64,000 bases of DNA from Reichenbachiella sp. 5M10 (GTDB taxonomy: Bacteria; Bacteroidota; Bacteroidia; Cytophagales; Cyclobacteriaceae), in NCBI RefSeq assembly GCF_002742335.1, contig NZ_MDGR01000007.1:2980501-3044500 (forward strand). Direction: 5' to 3'. The notes beneath the pieces are model-generated. The model was not told where the DNA came from and searched no databases. It saw nothing but the letters and a program-made list of their open reading frames with translations. Of this stretch, positions 16,483 to 26,212 are shown piece by piece; position 1 is the first letter of the stretch; each line of letters begins with the position of its first letter. Made by a program: the position numbers and the translations under genes.

Positions 16483-17277
16483 TCAGTTGGAAAATGCCAT
16501 CGCAAAAATGAAAGAACTGGCGTTCTTGATCCTTTTGGAAGGATAGATCCCTTGAGCGATCACAATGTATTGATACGCCGTGCGTAGATCTTCGGCATTG
16601 AAGGCTTTAAGGCTCTGGTTGTAATAATGCAACCCTGCCAACTCCTTCATCCCTACATAATTCTCAATAATAGAAACTTTATTGGGTTTGCCCATACTAA
16701 AATCACTCGACACACCAGCCAATGCCAATTCTTCGTTGATACGTTTGGCATCCATTCGGACAATTTCAGATCGCTCCTCTATTTCTTTGGCATCCGCCGA
16801 AAAACCATTGAGTGGGTCGGTAGCCTCCATCAAGAATTCCTTCCCCTCTGATTCTACAATCAAAAACACATGATAATCCATCTCAACCACATGATATTTG
16901 TACCCCAAATCATCTAGAAATAGAGCCAACAATGCCGAACCTGTCACACAATCGTACTTACCGCTCTGTTGAAAAATCTCACTAAACAGCGCTTGTTTCT
17001 CATAGACCTTGAGAAATTTTCGATGTACCTTATAAAACAAATGCTTCAAAAACACTTCGTCAGATTGAATCATCTCATCTTTCTCTTTCAACTTGGCAAG
17101 CATATCAATGTAGCGCGCTTCAAAGGAAGCGTACTCTTCCACTGTAAACTCGTCAAAATCATCTCGAATGAAAAGGCCCAACTTGGTCTCCCCCGTCGGA
17201 ATAGTCGCGTACACACCTTCAAGCTGTGAGAGCAGCATGAAGAGTACAATTCCTACGATTTTGGCTATGGGCTTCAT
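16483..17277 (-). CDS. Secreted transglutaminase-like protein
   Basis: A 264-residue protein with a signal peptide (KIVGIVLFMLLSQLEGVYA, cleavage near 25). The middle holds a spaced Cys-His-Asp set as in transglutaminase-like cysteine proteases: C in YDCVTGSALLALFL near 108, H in DYHVFLIVE near 132, D in MEATDP near 149. This fold cleaves or forms peptide bonds. The C-terminal 60 residues look TPR-like (YYNQSLKAFNAEDLRTAYQY). It lies alone and convergent to the helicase gene, with a 117-bp gap. A structural, non-catalytic relative cannot be excluded. Confidence 0.7.
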   Translation of the reverse strand: MKPIAKIVGIVLFMLLSQLEGVYATIPTGETKLGLFIRDDFDEFTVEEYASFEARYIDMLAKLKEKDEMIQSDEVFLKHLFYKVHRKFLKVYEKQALFSEIFQQSGKYDCVTGSALLALFLDDLGYKYHVVEMDYHVFLIVESEGKEFLMEATDPLNGFSADAKEIEERSEIVRMDAKRINEELALAGVSSDFSMGKPNKVSIIENYVGMKELAGLHYYNQSLKAFNAEDLRTAYQYIVIAQGIYPSKRIKNASSFIFAMAFSN

Positions 17278-17469
17278 AAATTCTTGATGATCTGAAAGGT
17301 AAAAACACCGTATATTACCTTAATGTTAAGACAATATTAATCAATTAAAAAGATTAAATCTATACGTAAATCACCTAATCACAGCTCTTTACGCTATTCC
17401 ATACCGTTTTTGACTCTCTTTTTCTGAATCCGACTATATTGCATAAGACACAAAAAAAGCCTTGCTACC

Positions 17470-18879
17470 ATGTCTACTCCTATCAAACTTCTCTTCGAAA
17501 ACCAACTGGCCAAATCGCTTGAACTCAGGTCCGAAAGCATCAAAGAGCGAAAAGAGAGGCTATTCCAACTCAAGACATGGATACTCACCCACAAAGACCG
17601 TATCAGAAAAGCCCTACACCATGATCTCAAACGAAGCATCGATGACATAGACCTTACCGAGATTTTTCCGGTCACGGGTGAAATCAACAAAGCACTGCAT
17701 CACCTCAATGAATGGAGTCGTGCCAAGCGTGTAAGTGCTGGACTAACCTACTTGGGTACGGTCTCTCACATCCAATACGAGCCCAAGGGACGCTGTCTCA
17801 TCATCGCCCCCTGGAACTACCCCTTCCAGTTGATGTGTTGTCCGCTGGTTTCTTGCATAGCCGCTGGCAACACCGCCATCCTCAAACCCTCCGAAAACAC
17901 GCCTGCCACCTCGCTGCTCATACGAGAAATGATCGAAGAACTCTATGATGCCAATACCGTCACTGTGGTAGAGGGTGCAGTAGAAGAAACACAAGAATTG
18001 CTTTCCTTACCCTTCGACCACATCTTCTTCACTGGGAGCACGACAGTGGGCAAGATCGTCATGGAATCTGCTGCAAAACACCTCACGTCGGTCACGCTCG
18101 AACTCGGCGGCAAGTCACCCGTCATCATCGATGAAAGTGCCGATGCTGAAGATGCTGCAAAAAAAATCACATGGGGTCGCTTCTCCAACAACGGACAAAC
18201 CTGTATCGCTCCCGACTACATCTTCGTACACGAGTCCAAACTCGATACCTTCGTCGCATCAAGCAAAAAACACATCCAGCACATGTTTGATCCCGAATCA
18301 GTGGGACTCGAACACTCGTCCAGCTACTCTCGTATCGTCAACTCTCGTCAGACCAACCGACTCCTGGAGATCCTAGACGATGCGCTAGACAAAGGAGCAA
18401 AAACACTAATAGGAGGTGATCATAAAGCATCTAAACTCTTCATCGAGCCCACTTTGCTCAGTGATATCGACGATAGTGCACGCATATGGAATGAAGAGAT
18501 CTTTGGCCCAATCATGCCACTAAGAGCCTACACCAACCTGGCCCCCATCATCGATCACATCAATACCCAAGCCAAGCCCCTGTCTCTCTACTTGTTTTCA
18601 CAAAACAAGCAGACACAGCAAACCATCGCTAACAGGACATCCTCAGGCTCACTAGTCATCAATGACGTGGTGATCCAGTATACTCACCCCAACCTGCCTT
18701 TTGGTGGGGTCAATCACAGCGGCATAGGCAAATCCCACGGGCATTTTGGTTTTCTCGAGTTTTCCAACCAAAAACCAGTGCTCAAACAACGCGTCGGCTG
18801 GACCACAGCAATGCTTTTTTACCCTCCTCTCAGCCCCATCAAACGATGGCTACTGGCATGGATGACCAAAATTATCTAG
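17470..18879 (+). CDS. NAD(P)-dependent aldehyde dehydrogenase, ALDH3-like
   Basis: A 469-residue enzyme oxidising aldehydes to acids. Visible signatures: PWNYPFQLM (cofactor and substrate pocket), FTGSTTVGKIV, catalytic Glu in LELGGKSP near 213, catalytic Cys in NNGQTCIAPD near 243, and PFGGVNHSGIGK near the end. Its length and the GQTCIAPDY wording point to the class 3 (fatty and aromatic aldehyde) group. A hydrophobic, basic C-terminus (AMLFYPPLSPIKRWLLAWM) may touch the membrane, as in fatty aldehyde dehydrogenases. It is a single gene divergent from the transglutaminase-like gene. Confidence 0.92.
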   Translation: MSTPIKLLFENQLAKSLELRSESIKERKERLFQLKTWILTHKDRIRKALHHDLKRSIDDIDLTEIFPVTGEINKALHHLNEWSRAKRVSAGLTYLGTVSHIQYEPKGRCLIIAPWNYPFQLMCCPLVSCIAAGNTAILKPSENTPATSLLIREMIEELYDANTVTVVEGAVEETQELLSLPFDHIFFTGSTTVGKIVMESAAKHLTSVTLELGGKSPVIIDESADAEDAAKKITWGRFSNNGQTCIAPDYIFVHESKLDTFVASSKKHIQHMFDPESVGLEHSSSYSRIVNSRQTNRLLEILDDALDKGAKTLIGGDHKASKLFIEPTLLSDIDDSARIWNEEIFGPIMPLRAYTNLAPIIDHINTQAKPLSLYLFSQNKQTQQTIANRTSSGSLVINDVVIQYTHPNLPFGGVNHSGIGKSHGHFGFLEFSNQKPVLKQRVGWTTAMLFYPPLSPIKRWLLAWMTKII

Positions 18880-18931
18880 AAAGAAAAATGATCGATTTGA
18901 AGAGGAGGATCGAACTTATCGGGTCTGTACA

Positions 18932-19771
18932 CTATTTGGAACGATCGTAAATCAATTTGCCATGATCGTCCCACTCACGGATGATATAAGGCACAAACTC
19001 GTCATCAAATGGATCCTTGGAATAGACTATTTCACGTTTTCGTCGGTTCCGTTGATCATAGTACTCTCTCCAGATACCCACACGGTGATCAAACTGAAAC
19101 TCACCGTATGCAGCCAAGTTACCACTTTCGTGAAACGCGTAGTAGTTGCCTTCTCGCTCCCCGAAATGAACCGGAATAATCTCCTTGAGCTCTCTTGTCT
19201 CTCGATTGTGATAAGCCACCATTGACTCTTTGGGCCATCCTTTATAATATTTCTCTTTACTTTGAAGGATGTCGTGTTTGTTCCAGGTGGACCACCGTCC
19301 GTGCTTGACTCCCATATAGAAGATACCCTCCTCTATCATCTGATCCCCCAACATTTTGCGATAGGGCCCATGCAGTATCCCTGCGTTGTCTTTGTCTATC
19401 TTTCGTGATTTGACGATCTTGCGTTTGCTAAAGTCATACCAATACACGTCACGCACATAAGGCACCGGTTCCTCATAGACCTTGAGGTATGAAAACAACT
19501 CTAGTACTTCGCTGCGCCCAAAACCAGTACGAGCAAATCCCTTTCTAGTTTTCTTACCAAAATAAACATTTCGCTTCGGCTTCTTCTTTTTGAGCACTAT
19601 CTCGCGCTCCTCTTCTTCAGCATCCAAATCCACTGTCAACGGTGCCTCATACTGTGTCTCTAGCAGATCTTCGTCACTGACATACTCCTGTGCGAAACCA
19701 GGCATGCCCGTGCCAATCATCAAACTCAGCCCAAGGCCTAACCATCCGGTAAGAGTTACTATTCTTTGCAT
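18932..19771 (-). CDS. Secreted MORN/YwqK-like repeat protein
   Basis: A 279-residue protein with a signal peptide (GWLGLGLSLMIGTGMPGFAQ, cleavage near 28) and an acidic linker followed by KKKKPKR. The second half carries repeats of the form G-x-W/Y-x-x-Y-x-x-x-G (GVKHGRWSTWNK, GNLAAYGEFQFDHRVGIWRE), as in MORN and YwqK-type proteins common in Bacteroidota. These repeats form beta hairpins with binding roles. Function unknown. It follows htpG in the same direction but is separated from it by a strong terminator, so it has its own promoter. Confidence 0.68.
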   Translation of the reverse strand: MQRIVTLTGWLGLGLSLMIGTGMPGFAQEYVSDEDLLETQYEAPLTVDLDAEEEEREIVLKKKKPKRNVYFGKKTRKGFARTGFGRSEVLELFSYLKVYEEPVPYVRDVYWYDFSKRKIVKSRKIDKDNAGILHGPYRKMLGDQMIEEGIFYMGVKHGRWSTWNKHDILQSKEKYYKGWPKESMVAYHNRETRELKEIIPVHFGEREGNYYAFHESGNLAAYGEFQFDHRVGIWREYYDQRNRRKREIVYSKDPFDDEFVPYIIREWDDHGKLIYDRSK

Positions 19772-19790
19772 CGTTGTGCTATATTAATAA

Positions 19791-19858
19791 AAAAAGAGGC
19801 TGCTACAAAAACGATTCCAGTCGTATGCTCGACAATCCGCTTTTTGCAACAGCCTCTT
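19791..19858 (-). terminator. Intrinsic terminator of htpG
   Basis: GAGGCTG...CAAAAA and TTTTTG...CAGCCTC form a long stem with one internal 3-nt mismatch. On the minus strand it is followed by TTTTTTTATTAAT. It lies 18 bp after the htpG stop. Confidence 0.75.
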
Positions 19859-19876
19859 CGCTTTCTTTCGATCTGC

Positions 19877-21772
19877 TTATTCGGCAGAAATATCGATCGA
19901 TCTGTTGATAAACTGCGTGAGAGCTTCTCCCTCTAGCAGCCCTTGCGACAACAGCGCCAGATCATAAGCTTGTCTCGCCAATTTCTGCTTGCTATCCTCC
20001 TGATCTGTAGACAGTACTTTCGATACGAGAGGGTGGTTCGCATTGATCGCTACGTTGTATTGATCAGGCATATCTCCCATCATCATCATACCACCACCAC
20101 CTTGGCGCTGCATGTCCTTCATTCGACGCATGAACTCCGGCATGGTCACAATCACAGGCATCTCATCCGAAGCGAGAGACTCCACAGCTACAGTAGAGTT
20201 CTTGTCGTTGATGGCCGTTTCGAAAAGAGCCTTGACGGCCTCCTTGTCCTCATCAGAGAGTACAGAATCGATTTTCTCGTCTTTGTCGATGAGTTTGTCT
20301 ACGGTATCGGCATCTACACGCTTGAGCTGTGTTTTTTCAAGCTTGTGCTCCAGCGTCCCAATAAAGTGAGAATCCAATGGGCCATCCATCTTCAAGACAT
20401 CATATGATTTCTTCTTCACAGACTGAATGAAGGTATGCTGCTTGGCAGGGTCTGTCGCATAGAGGTAGACCAGGTTATCACTCTTGTCCTTCTGCAATGC
20501 TTCTGTCTTGGTCTTGTATTCGTCAAAATTGAAGAATTCACCGTCTACATTTTCGAGCAAGGCAAAATCCTTGGCCTTGTCATAGAACTTCTCATCACTG
20601 AGCATACCATACTTCACAAACAACCCAATATCAGGCCATTTTGCTTCGAAAGCCTTGCGGTCTTTTTTATACAAGTCATTCAACTTGTCGGCCACTTTCT
20701 TGGTGATGTATGAGTTGATCTTCTTGACATTCCCATCGGCTTGCAAGAAGCTACGCGATACATTGAGTGGGATATCTGGTGAGTCGATCACACCATGCAA
20801 GAGCATCAAGAACTCCGGCACAACATCTTTGACCTCATCTGTGATGAATACCTGACGAGAATACAGCTGAATCTTGTTCTTCTGCATCTCAAAGTCATTT
20901 TTCACTTTAGGAAAATACAATATACCCGTCAGATTGAACGGATAATCCACGTTGAGATGAATCCAAAACAAAGGTTCGTCAGAGAAAGGATAAAGTTCTC
21001 TGTAGAAGGCCAAATAATCCTCATCTTTCAAATCCGCTGGAGACTTGGTCCACAGCGGAGTAGGGTTGTTTATGATATTATCCTCTTTGACCGTTTTGTA
21101 TTTCGGCTTGTCATCCTCATCCTTGCCGTCTTCTACTTGCTTGTCTTTCTGACCAAACTGCACCTCAATAGGCAAAAATTTGCAGTATTTGTCTAAGATA
21201 CCTTGGAGTCTTGCTTCGTTGAGAAACTCAGCAGAATCCTCCATATTGACATGTAGAATAATGTCTGTACCTCGCTCGGTTCGGTCACCAGCGCTGATCT
21301 CAAACTCCGTCGACCCGTCACAGATCCATCGTGCAGGTTCAGACCCCTCCACATGAGAGAGAGAGTTGATTTCGACCTTCTCTGCCACCATGAAAGCCGA
21401 ATAAAAACCCAGCCCAAAGTGACCGATAATCTGCTGCTCATCTCCTTTGTCCTTGTACTTCTCCACAAACTCTGTCGCGCCAGAGAATGCAATCTGATTG
21501 ATGTATTTTTTGATGTCCTCAGCGGTCATCCCGATACCTCGGTCACTAATCGTGATTGTTTTTGCTTTTTCGTCGAAACTTACTTCTACTTTCAAGTCTC
21601 CGAGTTCACCTTTGAACTCGCCGATCCCAGATAGTTGTTTCAGTTTTTGCGATGCATCTACGGCATTTGAAACCAACTCCCTCAAAAAGATCTCATGATC
21701 CGAGTACAGAAACTTCTTGATGATTGGAAAAATATTCTCGGTATGAATCGAAATATTACCTTTCTCTTGCAT
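19877..21772 (-). CDS. htpG: Molecular chaperone HtpG (Hsp90)
   Basis: A 631-residue cytosolic Hsp90, the normal length for bacterial HtpG. The N-terminal ATPase (GHKL) domain shows ELVSNAVDAS (ATP-binding Asn, about 33-42), ISDRGIGMT near 77 and GHFGLGFYSAFMVAEKVEI. The middle domain keeps LNVSRSFLQ. The C-terminal dimer domain carries a Gly/Met-rich insert (QGGGGMMMMGDMPDQY) near 562-577. No CIRCE or heat-shock operator is visible in the 218-bp upstream gap. Confidence 0.97.
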   Translation of the reverse strand: MQEKGNISIHTENIFPIIKKFLYSDHEIFLRELVSNAVDASQKLKQLSGIGEFKGELGDLKVEVSFDEKAKTITISDRGIGMTAEDIKKYINQIAFSGATEFVEKYKDKGDEQQIIGHFGLGFYSAFMVAEKVEINSLSHVEGSEPARWICDGSTEFEISAGDRTERGTDIILHVNMEDSAEFLNEARLQGILDKYCKFLPIEVQFGQKDKQVEDGKDEDDKPKYKTVKEDNIINNPTPLWTKSPADLKDEDYLAFYRELYPFSDEPLFWIHLNVDYPFNLTGILYFPKVKNDFEMQKNKIQLYSRQVFITDEVKDVVPEFLMLLHGVIDSPDIPLNVSRSFLQADGNVKKINSYITKKVADKLNDLYKKDRKAFEAKWPDIGLFVKYGMLSDEKFYDKAKDFALLENVDGEFFNFDEYKTKTEALQKDKSDNLVYLYATDPAKQHTFIQSVKKKSYDVLKMDGPLDSHFIGTLEHKLEKTQLKRVDADTVDKLIDKDEKIDSVLSDEDKEAVKALFETAINDKNSTVAVESLASDEMPVIVTMPEFMRRMKDMQRQGGGGMMMMGDMPDQYNVAINANHPLVSKVLSTDQEDSKQKLARQAYDLALLSQGLLEGEALTQFINRSIDISAE

Positions 21773-21990
21773 GATGAATGTATGTTTTTGCTATTTGATT
21801 AAATCTTAAAAAATCTAATCGCTCTGTGGCAAAACTCATTCCAAACCCCAAACCCTAGCCATCCTGTGACAGGATGACAGCATACAGAAGAAAGACTGTC
21901 AGAAGTCGGTCAAAATGGAATGCAGATATCGGACAGTCTTGCTATATCTCGCTCAAACTATCGCAGCGGCCACCAACAGTACGGACAGTA

Positions 21991-22518
21991 TCAATCCAAA
22001 TATTGAGTAATCTCCGAGCTGAGAGGCTTGACTCCTGACGGGAAATATGCAACAAGCTGACCCTTTTCGTCCACCAGAAATTTATTAAAATTCCAAGAAA
22101 CCTTGTAGTCCCCTTGACCATTCTCCGATTTTTGTGTCAGCCAGGCATAGACGGGGTGTTGATCGTCTCCTTTCACTTCTATGACAGTCGTCATTGGGAA
22201 GGTCACGTTAAATTTATCCGTACAAAACTGCTTGATGGACGATTCTAAGTCCAGCTCCTGTCCTGCAAATTGGTCGCAAGGCATACCCAGTACCACGAGG
22301 GTCTCGCTGTACTTTTCGGCCAAAGCCTGCAAGTCTTTATACTGCGGAGTATAACCACATTTAGAAGCTACATTCACCACCAAGACCTTCTTCCCTTTGA
22401 AAGACGCAAAGTCGATCACTTGATCACTGTCTAGCGCATTGACTTTAAAACTGTAGAAAGCAGACTCCATGCCCGTGGCAGCAAATAATATCGATAAGGT
22501 AATCAGCAATGTTTTCAT
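21991..22518 (-). CDS. Glutathione peroxidase-family thiol peroxidase
   Basis: A 175-residue Cys-type peroxidase that reduces hydroperoxides. The peroxidatic Cys is in NVASKCGYTPQY near 55, a second Cys is in LGMPCDQFAGQE near 84, and the active-site Trp-Asn pair is in VSWNFNKFLVD near 143. A signal-like N-terminus (LLITLSILFAATGMESA) suggests export to the periplasm, which is unusual for cytosolic members but frequent in Bacteroidota. Thioredoxin is the likely reductant for a Cys enzyme of this kind. It stands alone between htpG and the carboxypeptidase gene. Confidence 0.92.
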   Translation of the reverse strand: MKTLLITLSILFAATGMESAFYSFKVNALDSDQVIDFASFKGKKVLVVNVASKCGYTPQYKDLQALAEKYSETLVVLGMPCDQFAGQELDLESSIKQFCTDKFNVTFPMTTVIEVKGDDQHPVYAWLTQKSENGQGDYKVSWNFNKFLVDEKGQLVAYFPSGVKPLSSEITQYLD

Positions 22519-22591
22519 GACGCTAAATTTAGTACAGTAAAATAAAGTAAACCGTTGTATAGGGAGTTTTGTAAAGCTTCGTCACCAAATA

Positions 22592-24388
22592 TCATTCTTC
22601 CCGAGCGACCGGATATACCTTCCACGCTTCGTCATAATAAGGAGATTGAGCATAAAACCACGCATAGATGGCACGAGGGGATTCGGCAAATTCCTTGTCC
22701 TTGGCCTTTTTCTCAGCGAATCGACGAGCCAATTCTTCATCCTCTGCCAGCATTTGCTCTGCCATGGGCTCGATCACATACTCTTCAATATACTCTGTCC
22801 TAGAAAAAATGGAATGAAAATACCCCCACTGCAAGAAGCTATCGGGTGAATCTGGCTCCAACAACAGGGCTACCAATGCGCCCAAGGGTTGATCTGTCGT
22901 GACACGTACGCTTCCTTTCCGGTAGGTTTTGTCCGAAGTGACACGATGATGAGAGAAGTCTCCGCATCGCACGTGCCCTTCGAAAGGCACCGAACTCATC
23001 GTAAACTCATCCAGCACATAGCTACTGACTTGCACTGAACGAGACTCGGTCAACACCTCCATTTGCACACCGTGATCCAGCAACTTACCTATCACTGCCT
23101 GCCACTCGGCTGGGACCCAATAGGCTTGAGGCATCTTGACGACTTTGGCAGGCTTGTTCATTCGACGCACAACAATTTGCTCCGTGACAGGAGTACCGGT
23201 CCATGCGATGTATTCTCCATTTGTAATCTGCGAGGGTTTCATGCGAGACTTGATCCCCAGTAGTGTCATCGAATCCTCTAGAGACGGACTGAGCTCATAG
23301 GCCAAGGTCACAGAATCCAAACGCACAGCCTGATCTTTGATACGTTTCTTTTGGAGCGATTTGCCGTATTGTGCCATCAACTGGAGTGCCTCCTCCAAAA
23401 ACACGTACGTCCCTAAGACACGCTGATCATATGGCTTGAGTGAGTGGTTTTCGACCAAGATGCTCGGCGTATGCCTGAGATCTCCGTAGGTCTCCGAAAA
23501 CCGTGGACTAAAAGCAAACTCAGTATTGCCTTCACTAAAATCCCGGTCGTTGAATGCAAACATGAGCGGACCAGGGATATGCCCCTGACTACTCAAAGCT
23601 GTGTTCATCGCAGGTTTGAAAACAGTATCTAACCATTGTGCACTATACAAAGAAAACCCCGATTCCCCTGCCCAACCGTAAGTGATATCATATTGGTAGT
23701 CTGCTCCATCAGTGACATGCAGGTCCACATAGAGGTCTGGATCATAGTTGTTGATCACTTGTACGACAGACTGCACACCGGCAGTCTCCAATTTACTGTA
23801 GTCTCTGTTGAGGTTGAGATTTTGCGCATTGGTACGCCAGCCCATTTGCTTGGGACCTCTCTGATTGACCCGACTATAAGCCGTGACACGCTCGTGCCCA
23901 TCGACATTGAGTATTGGCACAAACAGGAAGTTGACTTTGTCAAGTAGTCCTTCTTTGCCCCCAAAAGCTATGTCACGCAGCAGCATCATGCCTGCATCCT
24001 TGCCATCGATCTCTCCTGCATGGATTCCGGCTTGCGCCAACAGCAAAGGCTTGGAACTGGCTTTTAAATCAGCCGCTGCAGTTCGCCGGTCCGATGAAGC
24101 GATGACCATCACAATCTCCCGTTGCTGCTCACTCACTCCCACGACCTCCATTCGGAGCAAGGGAGACGCATCCACCAAGCGATGTATCCACTGCATGGTT
24201 TCTTCATAATTCGGGGTCTCGGTTAGCTTGGTCTTTTCACTAGGCGTAATCCAAGGATTACTGCTATCAGCAACTAGCTCCAAACTCGAACCACTCCAAG
24301 GTTGCACAGGCGGCAATACCTCTTGAGCAAATAGACTATACTGTAGCAGCAGACATGCCGCGAAAATTATTCTAAGAAATGAAATCAT
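22592..24388 (-). CDS. Secreted M14 zinc carboxypeptidase
   Basis: A 598-residue protein starting at the ATG at 24388, which gives a good signal peptide (FLRIIFAACLLLQYSLFAQ). A frame to 24478 would add 30 atypical residues. The M14 metallocarboxypeptidase domain follows: zinc ligands H and E in AGIHAGEIDGKD near 124, then NLNRDYSK near 202, the third His in DLHVTDGADYQYD near 235, and ILVENHSLKPY near 320. The C-terminal 250 residues form a beta-rich region usual in bacterial relatives. It removes C-terminal residues from peptides outside the cytoplasm. It is monocistronic. Confidence 0.88.
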   Translation of the reverse strand: MISFLRIIFAACLLLQYSLFAQEVLPPVQPWSGSSLELVADSSNPWITPSEKTKLTETPNYEETMQWIHRLVDASPLLRMEVVGVSEQQREIVMVIASSDRRTAAADLKASSKPLLLAQAGIHAGEIDGKDAGMMLLRDIAFGGKEGLLDKVNFLFVPILNVDGHERVTAYSRVNQRGPKQMGWRTNAQNLNLNRDYSKLETAGVQSVVQVINNYDPDLYVDLHVTDGADYQYDITYGWAGESGFSLYSAQWLDTVFKPAMNTALSSQGHIPGPLMFAFNDRDFSEGNTEFAFSPRFSETYGDLRHTPSILVENHSLKPYDQRVLGTYVFLEEALQLMAQYGKSLQKKRIKDQAVRLDSVTLAYELSPSLEDSMTLLGIKSRMKPSQITNGEYIAWTGTPVTEQIVVRRMNKPAKVVKMPQAYWVPAEWQAVIGKLLDHGVQMEVLTESRSVQVSSYVLDEFTMSSVPFEGHVRCGDFSHHRVTSDKTYRKGSVRVTTDQPLGALVALLLEPDSPDSFLQWGYFHSIFSRTEYIEEYVIEPMAEQMLAEDEELARRFAEKKAKDKEFAESPRAIYAWFYAQSPYYDEAWKVYPVAREE

Positions 24389-24606
24389 ACGTATGAGGGT
24401 TATGTGAATGCAGCTGTAAAAGTAGTGCGAGAATATTTTGGATGGAAATATCAGACACAAATCACTTTCACAGTCCAATCAACTCAAGGCCAAACATGTT
24501 TGAGGCCATGTACACAGCCCCCTAGCCCTACCTAAAGATACCCTAACGAGAAACTTGCTCACTTAGCAAAATCATCTATATTCACTCCAAGTCAACCTGT
24601 AGGAAA

Positions 24607-25653
24607 ATGAACGTATACCAAACCATCAACCAACTAGGATTCAAGAGATCCTATGTTCAAAAATTTTTACTCGTCGCATTTATCGGCACACACATCCCAC
24701 TGATAGCGGCAGTGATTTACATTCTCAAAACCCCTCAGGATGAAATCAATCCAACACTCGTCCTTTTGGTGATCTTGAGCTTCACAGTAGTGGCTTTGGT
24801 CATCACCGCTATCCTCTTGACCAAACTCTTGGCTCCTATCAAATTAGCCGCCCAAGCCATGGAGGAATTCAAAGCAAAAGAATCCTTTAGTCCCCTACCT
24901 CAAAACTATGAGGACGAAGCAGGACAACTACTCGTCAACATCTCTCAAACCTTGACCCAAGTCAAAGCACTAGCCGACGAAAGACAAAACTATACCAGCA
25001 TGATCACTCACGACCTCCGGAGCCCTGTATCTGCTATCGTTAGTATGGCTGAAGTCATCCAATCCACAGACGACATTCACGAAGCACACGAGTACACTGC
25101 GCTCATTTTACAGTCAGGGGATCACGCACTTCAGATCATCGAAGATACACTGCACATCATCCGCTCCAGCAACTTCACCATAGATCCCGGCCACAAATCC
25201 ACCACCCCGGCAGAAGCCTTTGTCCTCCAGCAGCTCGATCTACTCAGAGGTGCCAATTCTTCAAAAAAAATTAAATTCAATGTCCAAATAGACAAATCTG
25301 ATCTCATCCTGATTCACCCCGAACTATTTGCTCACGTCCTCCGCAACCTTCTGACCAACGCGATCAAATTTTCTACAGACAACGGAATAGTAGATATCAC
25401 AGGCCACCACGACAGAGACAGGTTCGTCATTAGTATACGCGATTATGGCATGGGATTTATCCCATCCAAGGCAGAAACTATTTTTGACAAATTCACCCAA
25501 GAAAAAAAGAAAGGGACGCACAACGAACCTACAACGGGGCTAGGTCTCTACCTCAGCCGTACCTTGACCGAAAAGCATCACGGCACACTCACCGCCCAGA
25601 GTGACGGACCAAATCAAGGAGCAACTTTCACAATCAGCTTGCCCACCTCCTAA
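24607..25653 (+). CDS. Membrane-bound sensor histidine kinase
   Basis: A 348-residue kinase. There are two membrane helices near 21-41 and 51-75 with a very short periplasmic loop between them, then a HAMP-like stretch. The phospho-acceptor box is MITHDLRSPVSAIV (His near 138). The ATPase domain has NLLTNAIKFSTDNG, DYGMGF and TGLGLYLSRTL. No response regulator is adjacent, so it is an orphan in this window. The short sensor loop suggests sensing within or near the membrane. Signal unknown. Confidence 0.9.
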   Translation: MNVYQTINQLGFKRSYVQKFLLVAFIGTHIPLIAAVIYILKTPQDEINPTLVLLVILSFTVVALVITAILLTKLLAPIKLAAQAMEEFKAKESFSPLPQNYEDEAGQLLVNISQTLTQVKALADERQNYTSMITHDLRSPVSAIVSMAEVIQSTDDIHEAHEYTALILQSGDHALQIIEDTLHIIRSSNFTIDPGHKSTTPAEAFVLQQLDLLRGANSSKKIKFNVQIDKSDLILIHPELFAHVLRNLLTNAIKFSTDNGIVDITGHHDRDRFVISIRDYGMGFIPSKAETIFDKFTQEKKKGTHNEPTTGLGLYLSRTLTEKHHGTLTAQSDGPNQGATFTISLPTS

Positions 25654-25792
25654 GTAACGGATGAATTGATATTACAGAAAAGCAAACTGAATCAACTTAT
25701 GAAAATTGAAGGGAAATTAGACATTGCAGTCATTCAAATATTGCTTTCAAATACATATTGACCTCATCACAAAAACAATATCGAGTTTTGAA

Positions 25793-25815
25793 GGATCAGT
25801 CTGTATTTCTGGGGG
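25793..25815 (+). repeat. IS left inverted repeat
   Basis: Begins GGATCAGTCTGTA and ends GGGGG. It differs from the right end at positions 14-17 only. The 8-bp target duplication GTTTTGAA precedes it. Confidence 0.88.
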
Positions 25816-25855
25816 GCAATAAGTCATAATTAATTTTCTTTGCTAGAAAAAAGCA

Positions 25856-26212
25856 TTGGAAAAGGAGTTATTGAGTCTATTATTACCTGAGGGTATGTTG
25901 GATTATTTCGAAGTAGTGTCCATGAGGCTAAAGGACAAAACGTATTTCATTTATTTGGAAGAGAAGAATATCCACCCTCAGCAGTTCAAAGGAGATAAAT
26001 TGACCTCCAAAGGATTCTTTGATGAGGTTTCCATTCAAGATTTTCCTCTTCGCGGCAAGCCCTGCTATCTTAAGATCAAGCGTAGGAAGTGGCTCAATGA
26101 GGATACTGGCAAAAATGTAAGCAGGGATTGGAAAATGGTAGCAACAGGTACGCGGATGACAGAGGAATTCGCGCTTTTTTTAAAACGGAACTCCTGGATT
26201 CCAAGCCTATAA
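25856..26212 (+). CDS. IS N-terminal frame (ISAon1-type transposase N-terminal region)
   Basis: A 118-residue frame from a TTG start at 25856. It resembles the N-terminal region proteins found in front of ISAon1-type transposases, with a compact basic domain (YLKIKRRKWLNEDTGKN) that probably binds the IS ends. It overlaps the transposase frame by 85 bp, and the overlap holds a T-TTT-TTA slippery heptamer at 26176-26182. On its own the protein ends at LKRNSWIPSL. After a -1 shift it continues as LKTELLDSKP into the transposase. Confidence 0.82.
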   Translation: MEKELLSLLLPEGMLDYFEVVSMRLKDKTYFIYLEEKNIHPQQFKGDKLTSKGFFDEVSIQDFPLRGKPCYLKIKRRKWLNEDTGKNVSRDWKMVATGTRMTEEFALFLKRNSWIPSL

